A stretch of 64,000 bases of DNA from Bryobacteraceae bacterium CoA2 C42 (GCA_019931245.1 JAINDL010000082.1:26299-90298); one strand, 5' to 3'. Counted from the first letter of the stretch, positions 41,901-55,434 are shown. Notes: generated by a model not told the origin, from the sequence alone. Program-made: numbers and translations.

Positions 41901-42135
41901 TCCTGGTCGGCTATCTGCTTCTGGTACGGTGGGTTTCTTTCCCTCACCGCCAATCCCGGATCCGCCACGATTGCGGCCCCTCAACGCTACTCCCTGCCGT
42001 CGAGGGGCAAACAGTTTTGCACCCACCCCCTTACCGGGCGAGATGCCGCCGGGAAGCACCACGCCGTGGACGGTACCGCGCATGGAAACCAACCAGGGAT
42101 TGCCACGCGGCACGGGCATGTGTTGTCCTACCTGC
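41901..42135. other. Intergenic stretch without recognisable gene
   Basis: About 235 bp between the EXLDI-like gene and the M20 amidohydrolase. Open frames on both strands pass through it but none shows family resemblance or a start with a ribosome binding site. No tRNA, repeat or promoter was identified. Confidence 0.4.
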
Positions 42136-43527
42136 ATGCGTCTCCTGATCGGTCTCTTTGTTTCCCTGCTCCACGCCCAGGTGACCACGCAGGTCGATTT
42201 GCACGCCGAGCGCCTCGGGGCCGTTTCGCGGCAGATCTGGGAGTTGGCCGAGGTCGGCTACAAGGAACAGAAAAGCTCGGCCCTGCTGCAGGAGGAGCTC
42301 CGGCGGGCGGGGTTTACCGTGGAAGCCGGCACGGGTGGCATCCCGACGGCGTTTGTGGCGAGTTATGGCACGGGCAAACCGGTGATCGGTCTGATGGCCG
42401 AATACGACGCGCTGCCCGGCCTGTCGCAGGAGGACACGCCGCAACGCGCCCCGCGCCAGGCTAACGCCCCCGGCCACGGCTGCGGCCATAACCTGCTCGG
42501 CGCCGGCTCCGTGCTCGCGGCCATCGCCCTCAAAGACCAGGGCTTCGGCGGCACCTTAAAAGTCTTCGGCACCCCGGCCGAAGAGGGCGGCGGCGGCAAG
42601 GTCTACATGATCCGCGCCGGCGCGTTCGCCAATGTCGACGCCGTGCTCGCCTGGCACCCCGGCGACGCCAACCAGGCCAGCCTCCGCACCACGCTCGCCA
42701 ACATCACCGCCAAGTTCCGCTTCCGCGGCGTGGCCGCCCACGCGGCCGTGAACCCGGAGCAGGGCCGCTCCGCGCTCGACGCCGTCATGCTGTTCAACCA
42801 CGCCATCGACCTGCTGCGCGAACACGTGCCGCAGGAGACGCGGCTGCACTACATCATCACCCAAGGCGGCGTGGCTCCCAACGTCGTGCCCGAGTTCGCC
42901 GAGGTCTACGTCTACGCGCGCCATCCGTCCATGAAGATCCTCGACAACGTCTGGAGCCGCATCGAGAAGGCCGCCGCCGGCGCCGCGCTCGCCACGGAAA
43001 CCCGCCAGGAGATGGCGATCCAATCCGCCGTCTACAACATGCTCCCCAACGACGCCCTCGCCGCGCTCTACGACCGGCACCTGCGGGTGCTGGGCGGCAT
43101 TCAGTATGGCGCCGGAGAAAAGGAGTTCGCCGCCAAACTGCGCACCACGCTGTTCGCCGAACCGGAGCTGCCGCTCGGCAGCGAGGCGCGGATTCAGCCC
43201 ATCGCCCACGGGGCCGGCGCCGGGTCCACCGACGCCGCGGACGTCTCCTGGGTGGTGCCCACCTCCGAGCTCAGCATCGCCACCTTCGCCCCGGGCATTC
43301 CGTTTCACTCCTGGCAATCGACCGCCTGCGCCGGCATGAGCATCGGCCGCAAGGGCATGGTGCTCGCCGCCAAGGTGCTCGCGCTCACCGCAATGGACCT
43401 CTACAACGACCCGCGGCAACTGGCCGCCGTCCGGGCCGCGTTCGACCAGCGCCGCGCCGGGTTCCGCTACGAATCGCGCCTGCCGAAAGACGCCAAGCCG
43501 CCGCTGAATTATCGCGACAGCAAGTGA
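42136..43527 (+). CDS. M20-family amidohydrolase, exported
   Basis: A 463-residue metallopeptidase-fold amidohydrolase. The start is ATG 42136, which gives the signal peptide MRLLIGLFVSLLHAQ; the open frame upstream is not protein-like. Metal-site motifs are GLMAEYDALPG, APGHGCGHNLLGAGS, VFGTPAEEGGGGK and DVSWVVPTSELSIATF, and the dimerisation domain has FRFRGVAAHAAVNPEQGRSALDAVML. The group includes AbgB (p-aminobenzoyl-glutamate) and N-acyl amino acid amidohydrolases. The substrate is unknown. Convergent with the DUF6986 gene, overlapping by 19 bp. Confidence 0.9.
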   Translation: MRLLIGLFVSLLHAQVTTQVDLHAERLGAVSRQIWELAEVGYKEQKSSALLQEELRRAGFTVEAGTGGIPTAFVASYGTGKPVIGLMAEYDALPGLSQEDTPQRAPRQANAPGHGCGHNLLGAGSVLAAIALKDQGFGGTLKVFGTPAEEGGGGKVYMIRAGAFANVDAVLAWHPGDANQASLRTTLANITAKFRFRGVAAHAAVNPEQGRSALDAVMLFNHAIDLLREHVPQETRLHYIITQGGVAPNVVPEFAEVYVYARHPSMKILDNVWSRIEKAAAGAALATETRQEMAIQSAVYNMLPNDALAALYDRHLRVLGGIQYGAGEKEFAAKLRTTLFAEPELPLGSEARIQPIAHGAGAGSTDAADVSWVVPTSELSIATFAPGIPFHSWQSTACAGMSIGRKGMVLAAKVLALTAMDLYNDPRQLAAVRAAFDQRRAGFRYESRLPKDAKPPLNYRDSK

Positions 43528-44420
43528 TCGGCCCGCGCGGCAAAGGCGCGCAGACCACGGACGGTGGCCGCGTCGTCGAACTGCGCGCCGAGCCGCGTGG
43601 CCGCGCCTTCGAAGTTCGCCAGGCGCTCCCGCACCGCCGGCAGATGCTCGGCGTAGAACTCCATCAACGTCGCATAGCGCGAGACCAACTGCGCCGGATG
43701 GATATCCCAGCTTTGGTAGAACCCCTCGCTCAACGAACGCAGAATGTCTTCGCGATGGCGCGTCCACCCCGCTTGCGGATCCGCGCCCACGGGGAGCAGT
43801 TTAGTGGGGCCATCAACCACTGTCTTGCCGGTGAGCAGCATCTGCAGGCGGACGGCGGTGCAAGCCGGATGGTGCAGGTGCTGAAAGGCGGCCGGGATGC
43901 CCAGCGAAGCCAGCAGATCGTAGGGGCCGAGGTGGAGGCTATCGGCGGGGATCTCGTGCAGGCGCCGCAGCACCGGCGCGGTTTCAATCAGCGCTTCCAC
44001 GTGCGCGCCGGGGCAGGCGGCGGCCACCTGCGCGACTTCGTCCGGATGCTCCACCTTCGGCACCGTGACCCGGAAGCCGGGCGGCACGGCGCCGGCACTA
44101 TCGAGAAAGATCTGCAGCGTCCGCAGCCCGTGCCGCTTGATGCGGATGCCCACTGCCGGCAGGCCGGTGCCCGCGGCGACGATCTTGCCGCAGCGATGCG
44201 CATCGGCATCCTCTTCGGCCGGCGGACGGTCGCCGTAGCCGTCTTCGAAGTCGATCCGGTAGTCTTCGACGGGCGCGGCCTTCAGCTTCGCTTCAATCTG
44301 ATCGCGGAACGGCGAGGCGAAACCGGCGAGCGCGCGCAGGGCCACGCCGCCGATTTTCTCCGCGATATCGGGCCGGAACAGATGGGCCCCGCCGTAGAGG
44401 ACATGAACCGGCTGCCTCAT
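43509..44420 (-). CDS. DUF6986-type aldolase-superfamily protein
   Basis: A 303-residue protein starting at the ATG (44420) that overlaps the stop of the upstream gene. The N-terminus VHVLYGGAHLFRPDIAEKIG and the block PVEDYRIDFEDGYGDRPPAEEDADAHR match DUF6986, a branch of the HpcH/HpaI/citrate-lyase TIM-barrel group. The motif VTVPKVEHPDEVAQVA and the loop HLGPYDLLASLGI are like those of aldolases. The reaction is unknown. The constant proximity to the deoxyhypusine-synthase-like gene suggests a shared pathway. Confidence 0.82.
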   Translation of the reverse strand: MRQPVHVLYGGAHLFRPDIAEKIGGVALRALAGFASPFRDQIEAKLKAAPVEDYRIDFEDGYGDRPPAEEDADAHRCGKIVAAGTGLPAVGIRIKRHGLRTLQIFLDSAGAVPPGFRVTVPKVEHPDEVAQVAAACPGAHVEALIETAPVLRRLHEIPADSLHLGPYDLLASLGIPAAFQHLHHPACTAVRLQMLLTGKTVVDGPTKLLPVGADPQAGWTRHREDILRSLSEGFYQSWDIHPAQLVSRYATLMEFYAEHLPAVRERLANFEGAATRLGAQFDDAATVRGLRAFAARADHLLSR

Positions 44421-45664
44421 TTGGTGGGCGTCGCCAGCGGGTAGGTTAAGGTTTCCTTGAGCCAATCGGCATTCTCGCGGACCGCCTCGCGCAGCTTGCC
44501 GACCAGGGCTTCCCGCTGTTCAAACAGACGGTAGCCGGCGCGCGGCCGCAGGTAGCCGCGGGCCTCCGGGTGCCGCTCGAACAGGGTCGCTTCGCCGAGC
44601 TCCTCGCGCAGCCGTTCGAACTTCGCGCGGCGGTCGAGCAGCGCCTTGATGAGAAACGGGACGACCATCGAATAGTCGCCCTGCATGCTCTCGGTCGACT
44701 GTTGGTAGGTATCGCGGTCGACCTTGCCCCAGGTCACCGCCTCGGCCGGCGGGCAGCTTGACAGGCTGCCGTCGGTGACCGGCGCCGAGGTAATCTGCAC
44801 GTCGAACTCGTAGCCGCGAACGTCAGGTAGGCCGAGAATCTGGCCCAGCGCCGGCTCCGGCTGCAGGTTGTAGTTCTTGGGCACGCCGCCGCCAAGCATG
44901 AACGTGGCGAGCGACTTGGCTTCGGTATCAAACAGGCCCCAGCGATGGTAGGCGCAGGCTTCAAAGACCTCGGCATGGAGGTCGAGGTCGAAGCCGTAGG
45001 AGGGGATCAACCCGGCCTCGCGCATGGCCCACAGCTTCATGGAGTTCAGAAAGACGCTGCCGTCGCCGGGCGCGCCGACAAACACGGGAATGGCCATCTC
45101 GTGGCACTTGGCCAGCAGACCCGGCTCGACGCCGTTGCGCTCTTCAATCGCGTGGTACCAGCGGCCAAGCTTGTTCCGCATCTCGGTGCCGGTCATCTTG
45201 TTCTGGAAGTCGGGATGGTTGAGCAGCGCGGTGAGAAAGCGGTCCTGATCGAGCAGGACGTCTTCATCAAAAGCCATGTCGGTGACGCGGATGGTCTTGT
45301 CATCGCGCAGGGCGCCGTCGTCGCCGAAGATGGGCACTTCGAAAACCGGATCCTTGCGGCCGTCAAGCGACCGGTGGCCGTCGTGGTAGCAGACGGCGTC
45401 GGTGGTGGACAGATAGGCCACCCAACCGGTTTCGAGGAGCGGAATCAGCCACGCCTGGTGCTGGCCGGAGACGGTGACCGGGCCGGCGATGGCGAGCGTG
45501 AGCGGGCAGCCCTGGCCGATGGCGCGGTCGAGAATTTCGTAGATGCGGCGGAGATAGGCCCCGCCAAAGGCCGGCAGACAGTGCCGGAACAGTTCATCGA
45601 GAGAGTTGACTTCGTCGACGCGCCGGACGCGGACGGTGCGGCGGTGGGAATCGTGATGGTTCAT
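44417..45664 (-). CDS. Deoxyhypusine synthase-like NAD-dependent enzyme
   Basis: A 415-residue protein of the deoxyhypusine/homospermidine synthase superfamily, which transfers an aminobutyl group from spermidine through a Schiff-base Lys. Motifs: TLAIAGPVTVSGQHQAWLIPLLETGWV, AIPVFVGAPGDGSVFLN, LGGGVPKNYNLQPEP (candidate catalytic Lys263) and QITSAPVTDGSLSSCPPAEAVTWGKVD. Bacteria have no eIF5A, so a role in homospermidine or another alkylation is likelier than hypusine formation. It overlaps DUF6986 by ATGA. Confidence 0.9.
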   Translation of the reverse strand: MNHHDSHRRTVRVRRVDEVNSLDELFRHCLPAFGGAYLRRIYEILDRAIGQGCPLTLAIAGPVTVSGQHQAWLIPLLETGWVAYLSTTDAVCYHDGHRSLDGRKDPVFEVPIFGDDGALRDDKTIRVTDMAFDEDVLLDQDRFLTALLNHPDFQNKMTGTEMRNKLGRWYHAIEERNGVEPGLLAKCHEMAIPVFVGAPGDGSVFLNSMKLWAMREAGLIPSYGFDLDLHAEVFEACAYHRWGLFDTEAKSLATFMLGGGVPKNYNLQPEPALGQILGLPDVRGYEFDVQITSAPVTDGSLSSCPPAEAVTWGKVDRDTYQQSTESMQGDYSMVVPFLIKALLDRRAKFERLREELGEATLFERHPEARGYLRPRAGYRLFEQREALVGKLREAVRENADWLKETLTYPLATPTK

Positions 45665-45686
45665 GCCAGCTTCTATTGTCCCCTCT

Positions 45687-48386
<2,700 letters not shown>

Positions 48387-48392
48387 TCAGGT

Positions 48393-48398
48393 ACGATA
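48393..48398 (-). promoter_or_regulatory. -10 hexamer TATCGT for the S9 peptidase gene (leaderless-type)
   Basis: TATCGT, then six bases (ACCTGA), then the ATG at 48386. The start site would coincide with the translation start. Confidence 0.45.
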
Positions 48399-48458
48399 CA
48401 CCGGCTCAGTGCGGGAGTTCCTCATGATATGCTCGTGTCAACTCCAGGAGGTTCTATC

Positions 48459-51400
48459 TTGATACCCCGTATCCTACTCGCGGGCCTATTGGCCGCGCTG
48501 GCTTGCTTCGGGCAGGCCGAAAGAGGAACTTTTAATGGTTCCGTGATCGACTCTTCCGGCGCGGCCGTAGCGGGCGCCAACGTGAAGATTTTCAACATGG
48601 CGACCGGCGTTGAGTTGAACGCCGCTTCAACGGAAGCCGGCGTCTTCCGCGCGCCTTCGCTGTCCCCCGGCACCTACCGCATTACGGTTTCGGCGCCCGG
48701 CTTCAAGACCGCCGTGCGCCAGAACATCGTGCTGGCGGTGGCGCAAACGCTCACCGTCGACTTCACGCTCGAAGTCGGCAACCTGACCGAATCGGTCACC
48801 ATCACGGCCGAAACTCCGCTGCTTGAAACCGGCACGGCCGAGATCGGCTCCTACGTCACCAAGAAAGAGTTCGACGATTGGCCCATCGCCGTGGGCGGCG
48901 GCCGTCGGCAGATTCAACAGTTCATCTTTACCTCGCTGCCCGGCACGACCGGCGGCACCTGGCAGGGGTCGATCAACGGCGGCCAGAACTACTCGCACGA
49001 GATTCTGATCGACGGTATCTCCGTCGGCCGCATGGACCTCGCCGGCGGCGCCAACAGCGAGTTCAGCCCGTCGTCGGAGTCCATCTCCGAGTTCAAGCTG
49101 CAGACCGGCACGGTATCGGCGCAGTACTCGGGTGGGCAGACCTCGGTGGCCAACTTCGCCACCAAGTCCGGCACGAACGAGTTGCACGGCTCGGCCTACT
49201 ACTACGGCCAGAACGACGCCCTGCGCGCCAATTCGTTCAACTCGAACGCATCGAACGTCCGCCGGCAGCCCTTCAAGCAGCACAACTACGGCTACTCGAT
49301 CGGCGGCCCGGTGATGATTCCCAAACTCTACAACGGCAAGAACCGAACCTTCTTCTTCCACAACTTTGAGCGGACGACGACGAAGGACTACAACCAGTCC
49401 GGCTTCTCCACGCTGCCCATGCCCGAGTTCCAGCAGGGCGACTTTAGCCGGATCCTGAACGCCGGTTTCACGGGCAACGCCATTTCGGGCACCAATGTAG
49501 GTACCGATGCATTGGGCCGGCCCGTGATCGGCGGCGCGATTTATGATCCTCGCTCCGCCCGCCAAGTGGGCAACACCTGGGTCCGCGATATCTTCCCCGG
49601 CAACATGATCCCCCGCACGCGGTTCAGCCCTGTCTCGCAGAAGATCATCGACGTGGCGACCATCGACAAGCCGCAGTTCGACACCATGCTCAACAACATC
49701 CCCGCCCTCGGCGCCTGCTGCCCCGAGTTCCGCGAGCGCATGTTGACCTTCAAAGGCGACCATAACCTGAACGAACGCCACCGCATCAGCGGCATGGTGA
49801 ACCGCAACTTCCGCGTCCGCAACAACTCCATCGCCGGCCGCTGGGGCGGGCCTCCCGGAGCGCCCACCAACGTTTACCAGAACCAGGACACCCCGGGCAC
49901 CATGGTCCGCGGCGCGTATGACTTCACCCTGCGGCCCACGCTGCTCGGCCGCCTGAACCTCGGCTACAACCGCTTTGGCAACATCAACGAAAGCGTCTTC
50001 GTCGACCAGGACTGGCCCGCCAAAATCGGCCTGCAGAACGTGCCGGGCGTCCACTTCCCCGCGCTGAACTTCTCGGGTCTGCCGTTCCAGGGCGGCGGCA
50101 TCGGCGCCGGCGGCCGTCTCGGCTCGAACAGCCGCGGCGCCAGCTTCAACGGTTCGACCATCATTCAGACAGACTTCACGAAGGTCAGCGGCAAGCACAA
50201 TTACAAGTTCGGCTTTGAAAACCGCCGCTACTACTACAACACCCGCAGCAAGTCCGGGTCCGGCGACTTCAACTTCTCGCCCAACCAGACCGCCCTGCCC
50301 GGCTTCATCAACCAAACCGGTCACAGCTTCGCTAGCTTCCTGCTCGGTGACTACGCCTCGACGAGCCGCGGCATCGTAGCCATGAACCCCGGCCACCGGT
50401 GGCGCACAGCCGGCTTCTACTTCCAGGACGATTGGAAGATTTCCCGCAAGCTGACCCTCAACGTCGGTCTCCGCTGGGAGATGATCGGCGGCCTGATCGA
50501 AGTGGCCGGCCGCATGTCCGCCATCGACTTTGCCACGCCGAACCCCGGCGCCGGCAACCGTCCCGGCGCGCTCGTCTTCGCGGAAGACCGCAACCGCCGA
50601 GGCTTCCAGGACAACTACTACAAGCAGATCTCGCCGAAGTTCGGTTTCGCCTACGCGATGTCCGACAAGCTCGTCTTCCGCGGCGGCTACGGCATCAACA
50701 ACACCCCGGCCATCTCGAACGGCTTCGGCTTCGGCGGTACGCTCGGCTACAACGGCAGCATTGTCGTCAACAGCGGCAACACCTCCGTGCCGTTCGCCGA
50801 AGCACCAATTGGCAACTTGGCGAATCCCTACCCCAACTTCACCGGAAACCTGCCCAACAAAATTCCGACGCTGGCCAACGGCCAAGGGATCGACTACTAC
50901 AGCACGCAAGGCAACCGCCTGCCCTACGTCCAGAACTGGAACTTCGGCTTCCAGTATCAGCTCCCGGCCAGCACGGTGCTCGAACTCAACTACGTCGGCA
51001 ACAAGGGCACCCGCCTGATTGCCAAAGGCTTCGAGCAGCCCAACAACCTGCCCTTCTCGGTCACCCAGCAGTTTGGCGACATCCTGCCCCGGCCGTGGAG
51101 CGCCGCGAGCCCCATTCCCCAGCCGTTCCCTGGCTTTGCGGGCACCAACCTGCAGGCGCTGCGTCCGTTCCCGCAGTTCACTGGCATCAACAGCATCTTC
51201 CCGAATATGGGCTCATCGTCGTACCATTCCATGCAGCTCCAGGTTACCCGGCACTTTAAGAAAGGCTTGGCCATCCTGGGCGCCTATACCTGGTCGAAAG
51301 CGATCGGCCTCGCTGACAACGCCATCGACGCCGAAGGCGTAGCCGATGTGTTCAACCGCAACCTCGAACGATCCATTACCAACTACCACTTCCCGCATGT

Positions 51401-51980
51401 GGCCAAGTTGAGCTGGATCTACGAACTCCCTGTCGGCAAGGGCCGCACCCTGAATACCAACGGGGTGCTCGACGCCCTGGTCGGCGGCTGGCAGTTGAGC
51501 GGCATCCAGAACTGGCGCAGCGGCAACCCGGTCTCCATCGGCACCGGCGGCATCAACCTGCCCACGGGCAACTCGGTCCGTCCGGACCTGGTGGCCGGCG
51601 TGCCGATCGTCCTCAATGCCGATGCCCCCATCAACTTCCGCGGCATCAACGGCGGTACGGCCTATCTCAACCGCGCGGCGTTCGCCAATCCTCCGGTCTT
51701 CACCGGCGGCCAGAACGTCGTGCAGCGTCTCGGCACGGTGGGCCCGTTCCTGCCCAACATCCGCGACCGTCACCTCGTCAGCTTCGACGCCAGCATCCAG
51801 AAGTTCTTCAAGTTCGATGAGGTGCGGAACATCCAGCTCCGCGGCACGTTCCTGAACGCTTTCAACTGGGCCGGCATCGGCGGCTTGAACACCAACATCA
51901 CCAGCCCCTTCTTCGGCCAGTACACCGGCCAGCAGTTGGGCCCGCGGAACATCGAACTCGCCCTGCGCTTCACTTTCTAA
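48459..51980 (+). CDS. TonB-dependent receptor with carboxypeptidase-regulatory-like domain (Oar-like)
   Basis: An 1173-residue outer-membrane receptor. The start is TTG 48459, because an AGGAGG seven bases upstream and a signal peptide (IPRILLAGLLAALACFGQ) both fit it; ATG 48429 would add ten untypical residues. The CarboxypepD-regulatory domain (GTFNGSVIDSSGAAVAGANV, FRAPSLSPGTYRITV) leads to the plug (SSESISEFKLQTGTVSAQYSGG) and then the barrel, ending in LGPRNIELALRFTF. It imports a bulky nutrient or assembles surface proteins; the ligand is unknown. A 13-bp terminator-like hairpin follows 30 nt after the stop. Confidence 0.93.
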   Translation: MIPRILLAGLLAALACFGQAERGTFNGSVIDSSGAAVAGANVKIFNMATGVELNAASTEAGVFRAPSLSPGTYRITVSAPGFKTAVRQNIVLAVAQTLTVDFTLEVGNLTESVTITAETPLLETGTAEIGSYVTKKEFDDWPIAVGGGRRQIQQFIFTSLPGTTGGTWQGSINGGQNYSHEILIDGISVGRMDLAGGANSEFSPSSESISEFKLQTGTVSAQYSGGQTSVANFATKSGTNELHGSAYYYGQNDALRANSFNSNASNVRRQPFKQHNYGYSIGGPVMIPKLYNGKNRTFFFHNFERTTTKDYNQSGFSTLPMPEFQQGDFSRILNAGFTGNAISGTNVGTDALGRPVIGGAIYDPRSARQVGNTWVRDIFPGNMIPRTRFSPVSQKIIDVATIDKPQFDTMLNNIPALGACCPEFRERMLTFKGDHNLNERHRISGMVNRNFRVRNNSIAGRWGGPPGAPTNVYQNQDTPGTMVRGAYDFTLRPTLLGRLNLGYNRFGNINESVFVDQDWPAKIGLQNVPGVHFPALNFSGLPFQGGGIGAGGRLGSNSRGASFNGSTIIQTDFTKVSGKHNYKFGFENRRYYYNTRSKSGSGDFNFSPNQTALPGFINQTGHSFASFLLGDYASTSRGIVAMNPGHRWRTAGFYFQDDWKISRKLTLNVGLRWEMIGGLIEVAGRMSAIDFATPNPGAGNRPGALVFAEDRNRRGFQDNYYKQISPKFGFAYAMSDKLVFRGGYGINNTPAISNGFGFGGTLGYNGSIVVNSGNTSVPFAEAPIGNLANPYPNFTGNLPNKIPTLANGQGIDYYSTQGNRLPYVQNWNFGFQYQLPASTVLELNYVGNKGTRLIAKGFEQPNNLPFSVTQQFGDILPRPWSAASPIPQPFPGFAGTNLQALRPFPQFTGINSIFPNMGSSSYHSMQLQVTRHFKKGLAILGAYTWSKAIGLADNAIDAEGVADVFNRNLERSITNYHFPHVAKLSWIYELPVGKGRTLNTNGVLDALVGGWQLSGIQNWRSGNPVSIGTGGINLPTGNSVRPDLVAGVPIVLNADAPINFRGINGGTAYLNRAAFANPPVFTGGQNVVQRLGTVGPFLPNIRDRHLVSFDASIQKFFKFDEVRNIQLRGTFLNAFNWAGIGGLNTNITSPFFGQYTGQQLGPRNIELALRFTF

Positions 51981-53270
51981 GTGCACCGGCTGTTCCTCCT
52001 GTCCGTCTTCACTGCCCGGGTCTTCGCGGACCCGGGCAGTGCTGTTTGCGCCCCCTGCCACGCCGCGATCGTCGAACGGTTTTCGCACTCCCGCATGGCC
52101 CGCACCGCCGCGCTCGACGCACCAGGCCAGTGGTCGCTCGGCTCCGGCGCCATCGGCACAAGCTATATAGAATTCCTCGACAACTTTCTCGTCCAGTCGC
52201 CCCGCTCCTACTTCACCGCCACCAAATCCTACGGCCTCTCCCCCGGCTTCCCCAACGCCCAAACCTTCCGCCCCGTCGAAGAGTCCTGCCTGCAGTGCCA
52301 CGCCTCCGGCGTCCAACTCGTCAAAGGCACCCAGAACCAATATCCCAACCCGCCCTTCACCCAACCCGGCGTCACCTGCCAGCGCTGCCACGGCCCCGCC
52401 GCCCATCACTCCGTCAACCCCGCCAAACTCCCGCCCGAGCGCCGCGACAACGTCTGCGAACAGTGCCACCTTACCGGCGCCGCCAAGGTCACCCGCGCCG
52501 GCCGCAATCCCTACGACTATCAGCCCGGCGACCGCCTCGGCGACTTCGTCTCCATCTTCGTCAGCGGCGCCCAAACCAACGCCACCGGCCACGCCGAACA
52601 GCTCGCCGAAAGCGCCTGCAAGCAGGGCGCCGGCGACAAGCTCTGGTGCGTCACCTGCCATGATCCGCACGGCGGCCGGAAGGCCAACACCTGCCAGGGC
52701 TGCCACACCCCGGACCGCTGCAACCGCGGCCCTCAATGCGAAAGCTGCCACATGCCCAAGGCCACGAGCAAAGACGCCCACGTCGCCTTCACCAACCATC
52801 GCATCGGCCGCCCGGCCCCGCCGCCCCGCCCGCTCCGCCTGTTCTGGAACGCGCCCATCCCGCCCCGCGACCTCGCCCTCGCCCAACCCTCCATCCCCCG
52901 CCTCGAACGCGTCGCACCCAAAGACGCCGCCGTGCTCACCCAACTCGGCCAGCTCTACGACCAGGCCGGCCGCAGCGCCGACGCTGTCCGCGTCTACCGC
53001 GAAGCGCTCCGCCAGCAACCAAACGAACCCACCGCCGCCGCCAACCTCGCCATCTACGAAGCCCAAAGCGGCGACACCGCCAGCGCCGAAGCCCGGTGGA
53101 AAGACGTCTTCGCCCGCTACCCCGGCCTCCCCGGCCCAGGGCTCAATCTCGCCGCCTCCCAAGCCCGGCGCGGCGACCGCCCCGCCGCCATCGCCACCCT
53201 CCGCCGCCTGCTCCGCTTCCACCCCGGCCACGCCCAGGCCCGCGAGATTCTCAACCGGCTCACCCGCTGA
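51981..53270 (+). CDS. Exported seven-haem c-type cytochrome with C-terminal TPR repeats
   Basis: A 429-residue protein beginning at the GTG directly after the receptor's stop. A short leader (MHRLFLLSVFTARVFA) precedes seven CxxCH sites: CAPCH, CLQCH, CQRCH, CEQCH, CVTCH, CQGCH and CESCH. The C-terminal third is TPR (AAVLTQLGQLYDQAGRSADAVRVYREAL, LRRLLRFHPGHAQAREIL). Such multihaem/TPR proteins occur in periplasmic electron transfer. The signal-peptide coding region contains a perfect 13-bp inverted repeat. It is adjacent to an ABC-F gene with a 22-bp gap. Confidence 0.88.
   Translation: MHRLFLLSVFTARVFADPGSAVCAPCHAAIVERFSHSRMARTAALDAPGQWSLGSGAIGTSYIEFLDNFLVQSPRSYFTATKSYGLSPGFPNAQTFRPVEESCLQCHASGVQLVKGTQNQYPNPPFTQPGVTCQRCHGPAAHHSVNPAKLPPERRDNVCEQCHLTGAAKVTRAGRNPYDYQPGDRLGDFVSIFVSGAQTNATGHAEQLAESACKQGAGDKLWCVTCHDPHGGRKANTCQGCHTPDRCNRGPQCESCHMPKATSKDAHVAFTNHRIGRPAPPPRPLRLFWNAPIPPRDLALAQPSIPRLERVAPKDAAVLTQLGQLYDQAGRSADAVRVYREALRQQPNEPTAAANLAIYEAQSGDTASAEARWKDVFARYPGLPGPGLNLAASQARRGDRPAAIATLRRLLRFHPGHAQAREILNRLTR
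52010..52041 (+). terminator. Strong 13-bp GC-rich hairpin (terminator-like) inside the cytochrome gene start
   Basis: The arms cactgcccgggtc and gacccgggcagtg are perfectly complementary around a TTCGCG loop and are followed by ctgtttgc. It lies 30 nt past the TonB receptor stop but within the signal-peptide codons of the 51981 gene, so it may attenuate read-through into it. The T-run is weak, so the call as terminator is tentative. Confidence 0.5.
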
Positions 53271-53292
53271 GCCTGCTACCTTGGAGGTTCGG

Positions 53293-54930
<1,638 letters not shown>

Positions 54931-55434
54931 TCAGTTCGCGCGCACCGCGACGAGGGGGGACGCATCGAAGGGCGTCGCATCGAGGCCCACGTCCACCTTC
55001 ACGTCAATGTTCTTGCAGATGGACGGCGTGCAAGCCTGCCCTTTCACGCCCACCTTGCCCACTGTCCCCTCCCGCTTCACCGGCGCGGCGAAGACGGCCT
55101 CACCCTCAAAGCCCCAGGTGAAGATCCGCAGTTCGGGTTTCGAGAAATCCAGCGGCGCGGTCTGCTTCCACGGCCCGGTCACCGTCAGCCCCTCGCCCAC
55201 GGTCACCTTCGTCGGCATGTCCGCGCTCAGCGCCTTTTTGCCTTTCAACGCCTCCACGGCCCGCACGGCGTTGTCCATCGCGAACGTGTGCCAGCCCTTG
55301 CCCAGGCGCACCCGCACGACGAGTTGATCGCCCGCCAGGCGCGCGTCGTAGGTCGCGCACACCTCGTCATCGACCATGACCTGCACGGGCGCGCCCCAAC
55401 CCATCGCCAACAGAACCAAGCTCAGTAGTTTCAT
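54931..55434 (-). CDS. DsbD N-terminal-domain-like exported thiol-redox protein
   Basis: A 167-residue protein with a signal peptide (MKLLSLVLLAMGWGAP) and a domain like the N-terminal alpha domain of DsbD: VRLGKGWHTFAMDNAV, a central WGFEGEAVFAAPV, and a C-terminal KVGVKGQACTPSICKNID with the CxxxxC pair characteristic of that domain. It probably passes electrons to periplasmic oxidised partners. It begins in an ATGA overlap with the stop of the selenoprotein gene, so the two are coupled and probably share a redox chain. Confidence 0.82.
   Translation of the reverse strand: MKLLSLVLLAMGWGAPVQVMVDDEVCATYDARLAGDQLVVRVRLGKGWHTFAMDNAVRAVEALKGKKALSADMPTKVTVGEGLTVTGPWKQTAPLDFSKPELRIFTWGFEGEAVFAAPVKREGTVGKVGVKGQACTPSICKNIDVKVDVGLDATPFDASPLVAVRAN

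Noticed and set aside
41901..42135. A small gene between the EXLDI-like gene and the amidohydrolase
   Set aside because: No start with a ribosome binding site or promoter and no protein-like pattern was seen on either strand.
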